Of a DNA stretch of 10,351 bases, positions 7,733 through 10,351 are shown one piece after another; position 1 is the stretch's first letter; each line of letters begins with the position of its first letter. Origin of the DNA: Phoronis ovalis. Its lineage: Eukaryota; Phoronida; Phoronidae. Made by a program: the position numbers and the translations under genes. The DNA is taken from assembly GCA_028565635.1 (NCBI GenBank), contig JAOXYB010064768.1, forward strand, positions 1 through 10,351, read 5' to 3'. The notes beneath the pieces were generated by a model. That model had not been told where the DNA came from. It saw only the letters and a list, made by a program, of their open reading frames with translations, and searched no databases.

Positions 7733-7738
7733 AATAAA
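7733..7738 (+). promoter_or_regulatory. AATAAA polyadenylation signal
   Basis: Canonical hexamer 120 bases after the TAG of the 7563 candidate exon. Confidence 0.3.
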
Positions 7739-7797
7739 AACCTATTGTCCACATGATACAGTGTCCCAGATTTTAAATTTTTGAATCTTTTGAATAG

Positions 7798-7949
7798 TTA
7801 TCCACATGCGAACTTTACGTTGGTCTTTTTAGGGGTTTCCCTGCTGCTCTGTCTCTCAGGTGAAATGTACCTTGAGATTTGCCTTGCTTTTGGAAAGTAC
7901 CTTTTTTCTGTCTTTTCTTCTTTAAAATCTTTTGGCCTATCTTGAATTC
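7798..7949 (-). other. Open minus-strand segment behind a splice acceptor
   Basis: Minus-strand TTTTCAAATTATAG precedes a segment with 49 open codons that ends in TAA at 7798-7800. The peptide is charged (RPKDFKEEKTEKRYF, then RQISRYISPERQSS) and unrecognised. No suitable upstream exon with a matching phase was found between 8000 and 8600, and A-rich DNA readily gives Lys/Glu-rich frames, so chance is a serious alternative. Confidence 0.22.
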
Positions 7950-8630
7950 CTATAATTTGAAAATATGTATAAATCATATCATAAATAAAAAGAAAAATTT
8001 GAGCACTAAATAAAATTTAAATAAGGAATAAAAATATCTGCTTACAAGAGCCTGCACTAGTACTCTCCTGTTGTTGCTTACTTGTGGGACACGAAACAGC
8101 AAGGAGTTCGAGTATTTACATTTATTTCAAATAAACCTTTGCATTAATTCGGTTCAATTTTATAAGTGGCACTTGTGTAAAACACCTATGCTTATACGTT
8201 GGATATTTTTATAACACGCCTTTCATTATTTAATTTAATTTAATTACTGTAATAAACAAGGTTGGGAACAAAATACATAAAAAGGTGAATACAAAATGTA
8301 TGTAAATATTTGAAGCTTCATGCATTAAATACAAGTTCTCCCAAGTCAGTAATTAAGTAAGAACATAAATAATTAAAATAGATAAAATAAATAAACAAAA
8401 GTAAAGACAAATAAAATGAAGTAATAATGCACAAATACAGTAAATTATACCAGTATTCGAACTTACGCCCTTAATTGTGGCTGTAATACGAACTCAATAT
8501 TTGCTTACCTGTTACCTGCTGTTACTCCTAGACCATGGTGGGTTGTTGCAAATCTGTCGGAAATTTTAGTGTATTTATTACTGAGACATATATGAGACGC
8601 TTTGTGCATATACACAATATGTATATATCA
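7950..8630. other. AT-rich stretch, simple sequence, no gene recognised
   Basis: It contains a short (TTTAA) run at about 8227-8246, an A/T-only-like tract with repeated AATAAATAAA words around 8350-8440, and scattered polyadenylation-like hexamers that have no coding context. A minus-strand CAGGTAACAGGTAAGC near 8504-8519 gives two overlapping donor-like sites next to an ACCATGG immediately followed by a stop codon. Nothing else was identified. Confidence 0.35.
8227..8246. repeat. Short (TTTAA)n microsatellite
   Basis: Three to four consecutive TTTAA units in an AT-rich context. Confidence 0.5.
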
Positions 8631-8794
8631 AGTCCTAGGACTCTCGATACAGCGTCCTAGGGCGCTGAGAAGAGTCCTAGGATAATAATTTACATCATAG
8701 CTGTACTGAAAATGCGAGTTCGCCCATTACACAGTGTCCGGGACGCACATTTCAAAGTGGACGCTAGGTTTCAGATACTGGGCATCCGAGGACG
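8631..8794. repeat. Cluster of GTCCTAGG / GTCCGGGAC palindromic motifs
   Basis: AGTCCTAGGACT (8631-8642) is a perfect 12-base palindrome; GCGTCCTAGGGCGC (8652-8665) is palindromic except for one pair; AGTCCTAGGAT follows at 8673. Their GTCCTAGG cores start at 8632, 8654 and 8674, 22 and 20 bases apart. Related GTCCGGGAC (8736-8744) and TCCGAGGACGC (8785-8795) lie further right. The cluster is GC-richer than its surroundings. It could be a decayed inverted-repeat element or a group of binding sites; no element ends were defined. Confidence 0.45.
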
Positions 8795-8799
8795 CTGGA

Positions 8800-9261
8800 A
8801 AAAGTGGGACTCTTATTTTCTTTACCCCTGAAATTTTTATTGCAATTAATTTTGTATATAACCACGGCGCCAAAAGGTTTCAAAAGTCTTTATTGCGGGG
8901 TTTGAGTAATACCACAACTAGATCGTTTTATTTAATTTGCATCTTTTAAAGTATTGATTAAAACGCAGAATGTGCAAGTCTGCAACCAGCATGGGTATAA
9001 ATAATGTTGGAAAAAGCGTTTTTGACTCAACATAAAGTACAAGTACTCAAACAATTTCAAGATATAAAAAGTAATATAGAATTTTTATTTATCTATTGAA
9101 AATTAACGGAATTTGAGAAAAAATGAAACATTTTTTCAAATTTATGTGAATTGTTGAGTTTCTTAACAGTTGCATAGTAAGCCGACTTTTACTTTCAATT
9201 GGTTATTTTAATTAATGTCCCGATCGTGCAGGTTAGTTTCACATTCTCCGATGTATAACCA
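8800..9261. other. AT-rich stretch, nothing recognised
   Basis: A 71-codon plus frame (8734-8949) starts within the palindrome cluster and resembles no known protein. The remainder is A/T-rich without repeats that I could define. Confidence 0.3.
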
Positions 9262-9311
9262 GTATGGTAAATTAGTTTTCTCTCGGAAGCGAGTTGCTAA
9301 ACTTTACTATA
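9262..9311. repeat. Imperfect hairpin, about 20-bp arms
   Basis: GTATGGTAAATTAG on the left pairs with CTAAACTTTACTATAC on the right with one small bulge, and the centre CTCGGAAGCGAG forms a tight stem with a GAAG loop. Outside it, GCCGACTTT (9181-9189) and AAAGTCGG (9313-9320) are inverted relative to each other, hinting that 9181-9320 might be one small foldback element. Confidence 0.4.
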
Positions 9312-9320
9312 CAAAGTCGG

Positions 9321-9985
9321 TATCTCATGGTGGGAATAAGCTGTTTTGATGATGCGACACCAATATTTTCACACGGAAGATAATTTGAAAGTATATGAGA
9401 CTATTAAGGATCATTAAGACGGCTTGTCATGTTTTTATGTACATTGAATTGGATAGAACAGAGCATAACACTTAAGAATATTTAGAATATTTATTTAAGA
9501 CCAGTTCTTTATAATATAATAAGGTGATTTTGGAAAAAAAATCCCACGTCGCTCAACCGATTTTATTTATTTTTGCACGATGTTAGTATGTTACCCAACA
9601 TTGAAAAAAATAATAAAATTTTCTAATCAAAATTATTTTCCTGATCCAGGGGAGATAATTACTAATTTAATTACAAGGAAACATATTTTAGAGGCTGAAA
9701 TAAGAGATAACTTATAGCATTATATCTAAACATAAGGAAGGTTTTGAATAATGTTACTTGGCAGTTTTCAAGAATGATATAAGGTTAATCAATGCAGCTT
9801 AATTACAAAGCAAAAAATCTAGCACGTTTTTTTTTTAGTGGTGATCAAGATAAACACCCCCAAAAACCTCATTTTGAGGATTCTAAAATTTGGGCATATT
9901 CAACTACTCATTTTTCAGAAGTTTCTTGTTTTTATGTCCATCACTATGTAATAGTGAACGGGCATATAGCCGTACCGCATGCGGC
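9321..9985. other. AT-rich stretch, no feature recognised
   Basis: Only A/T runs and short chance frames. A 91-codon plus frame at 9792-10067 lies partly opposite the repeat-borne minus frame and looks like its shadow. The right end turns abruptly GC-rich (GCATGCGGCGGCGGCG, 9978-9992) where the tandem repeat begins. Confidence 0.3.
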
Positions 9986-10193
9986 GGCGGCGTATGTAAC
10001 CTTTTCTTTGTGTTGCTATAACGGCTTCAGCTTTCGTCAGATCATCTTCGTCTTTTTTACAGGGTAAGTACAGGTCAAAGCACAGGTCTGATGTAATTTT
10101 GACCTCAATTACTTCCAAAATGGCCGATTGGCGGCCATGTTTGTACCCGAGATGTCGATATGAATCTTCGACAATTTTTGTTGCGCGTAACAC
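9915..10193 (-). pseudogene. Repeat-borne open frame, copy 1
   Basis: A 92-codon minus frame spanning copy 1 of the tandem repeat. It contains YKHGRQSAILEVIEV, CFDLYLPC and KAEAVIATQRKGY, then an arginine run (YIRRRRMRYGY) encoded by the GC-rich CGG triplets. No known domain was recognised. It shares these blocks with the frame in copy 2 but has a different C-terminus, so it is more likely a relic of a coding sequence caught in the repeat than an expressed protein. Confidence 0.3.
10120..10138. repeat. ATGGCCG/CGGCCAT hairpin, copy 1
   Basis: A perfect 7-bp stem with a 5-base loop (ATTGG). Confidence 0.6.
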
Positions 10194-10310
10194 TTTCTTT
10201 GTCGCGCAACAACTGCTTCAGTTTTTATCCGCTCAGCTTTATATATGGTACAGGATAAATACAGGTCAAAATGTAGACCGTCTGCAATTTCGACATGGAT
10301 CACGTTCAAG

Positions 10311-10329
10311 ATGGCCGACAGACGGCCAT
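10311..10329. repeat. ATGGCCG/CGGCCAT hairpin, copy 2
   Basis: The same 7-bp stem as at 10120-10138 with a different 5-base loop (ACAGA). Confidence 0.6.
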
Positions 10330-10351
10330 GTTTGTTCTCGAGATGTTGGCT

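Larger units (their letters stand above)
9990..10351 (-). repeat. Diverged tandem repeat, 191-bp period, peptide-bearing on minus strand
   Basis: Two copies, about 9990-10180 and 10181-10351 (cut by the edge), align with a constant offset of 191 bases: CGTAAC or GTAAC before 10000 and 10191, GGCTTCAG/TGCTTCAG ending at 10030 and 10221, GGCCATGTTTGT at 10133 and 10324. On the minus strand both copies are open and give similar peptides: KHGRxSAILxVIxVxI, then FDLYLxC, then EAVxAxQRKxY. In the conserved blocks many differences are synonymous (for example CGC/CGT, ATT/ATC, GTA/GTG, GCA/GCG). The period is not a multiple of three, so the copies are not in one continuous frame. The family is not one I can name; a mobile-element-associated minisatellite is likely. 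Confidence 0.65.
10109..10351 (-). pseudogene. Repeat-borne open frame, copy 2 (partial)
   Basis: This minus frame is open from the right edge of the window to a stop at 10109; the first in-frame ATG at 10309 lies inside the conserved block, so it is not a likely true start. It contains ENKHGRLSAILNVI, HFDLYLSC and KTEAVVARQRKCYAQQK. It then runs on into copy 1 in a different frame (ISGTNMAANRP), which shows that the repeat unit does not keep frame across copies. Confidence 0.3.

Noticed and set aside
8350-8440. A SINE or retrocopy poly(A) tail
   Set aside because: The tract is A-rich with AATAAATAAA words but no retrocopied body or target duplication adjoins it; simple AT-rich sequence suffices.
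9792-10067. 91-codon plus frame as a gene
   Set aside because: Its right part is antisense to the conserved minus-strand repeat peptide and its left part is low-complexity AT sequence.
1-10351. CRISPR array, bacterial operon, phage or toxin-antitoxin system
   Set aside because: No short regularly spaced repeat-spacer array, no ribosome-binding-site-led tightly packed frames, and the overall signature is that of an animal nuclear genome.

Overview
The window reads as nuclear DNA of an invertebrate animal, most likely a marine one (mollusc, cnidarian or similar; I cannot name the taxon). It is AT-rich, has no operon-like packing of genes, and carries a tRNA-derived SINE head, inverted-repeat DNA transposons, tandem repeats, AATAAA polyadenylation signals and splice-like junctions. 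No bacterial, phage or organellar signature was seen, and no complete host gene could be recognised.

Layout. 1-78: the 5' head of a tRNA-derived SINE on the minus strand, cut by the window edge, sitting directly against the C-terminal end of a decayed gene. About 82-1814: a broken minus-strand copy of a repetitive, transposon-like metazoan protein family; its frames follow one another in family order but are split by several frameshifts and stops. 2003-2626: a 207-codon open frame on the minus strand with an SGNH/GDSL-hydrolase-like layout but altered catalytic positions. 2780-4420: a 1641-bp non-autonomous transposon with about 26-bp terminal inverted repeats, TA at both ends, and arrays of a TTCGTACAC motif spaced about 41 bp apart at both ends in the same orientation. 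4931-5040: a 110-bp miniature inverted-repeat unit. 6058-6545: a well-preserved 488-bp MITE with about 78-bp terminal inverted repeats and a CCCTCAC target duplication.

6917-7740 is the only stretch that resembles part of a host gene: two possible plus-strand terminal exons, each with a good acceptor, a stop codon and a downstream AATAAA. Open minus-strand frames overlap it, so strand and gene model are not settled. 7750-9960 is AT-rich and mostly featureless apart from a cluster of CCTAGG-centred palindromes (8631-8794) and a hairpin (9262-9311). About 9990-10351 is a diverged tandem repeat with a 191-bp period, cut by the right edge; both copies keep a similar minus-strand peptide and an identical 7-bp hairpin stem.

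No genes can be shown to work together. The window is best described as a gene-poor intergenic or intronic region built by layered mobile elements. The most informative signals are the nested-insertion history at the left edge, the periodic ends of the 1641-bp element, and the peptide-conserving 191-bp repeat. All family assignments come from recognising motifs by eye; no database search was run.
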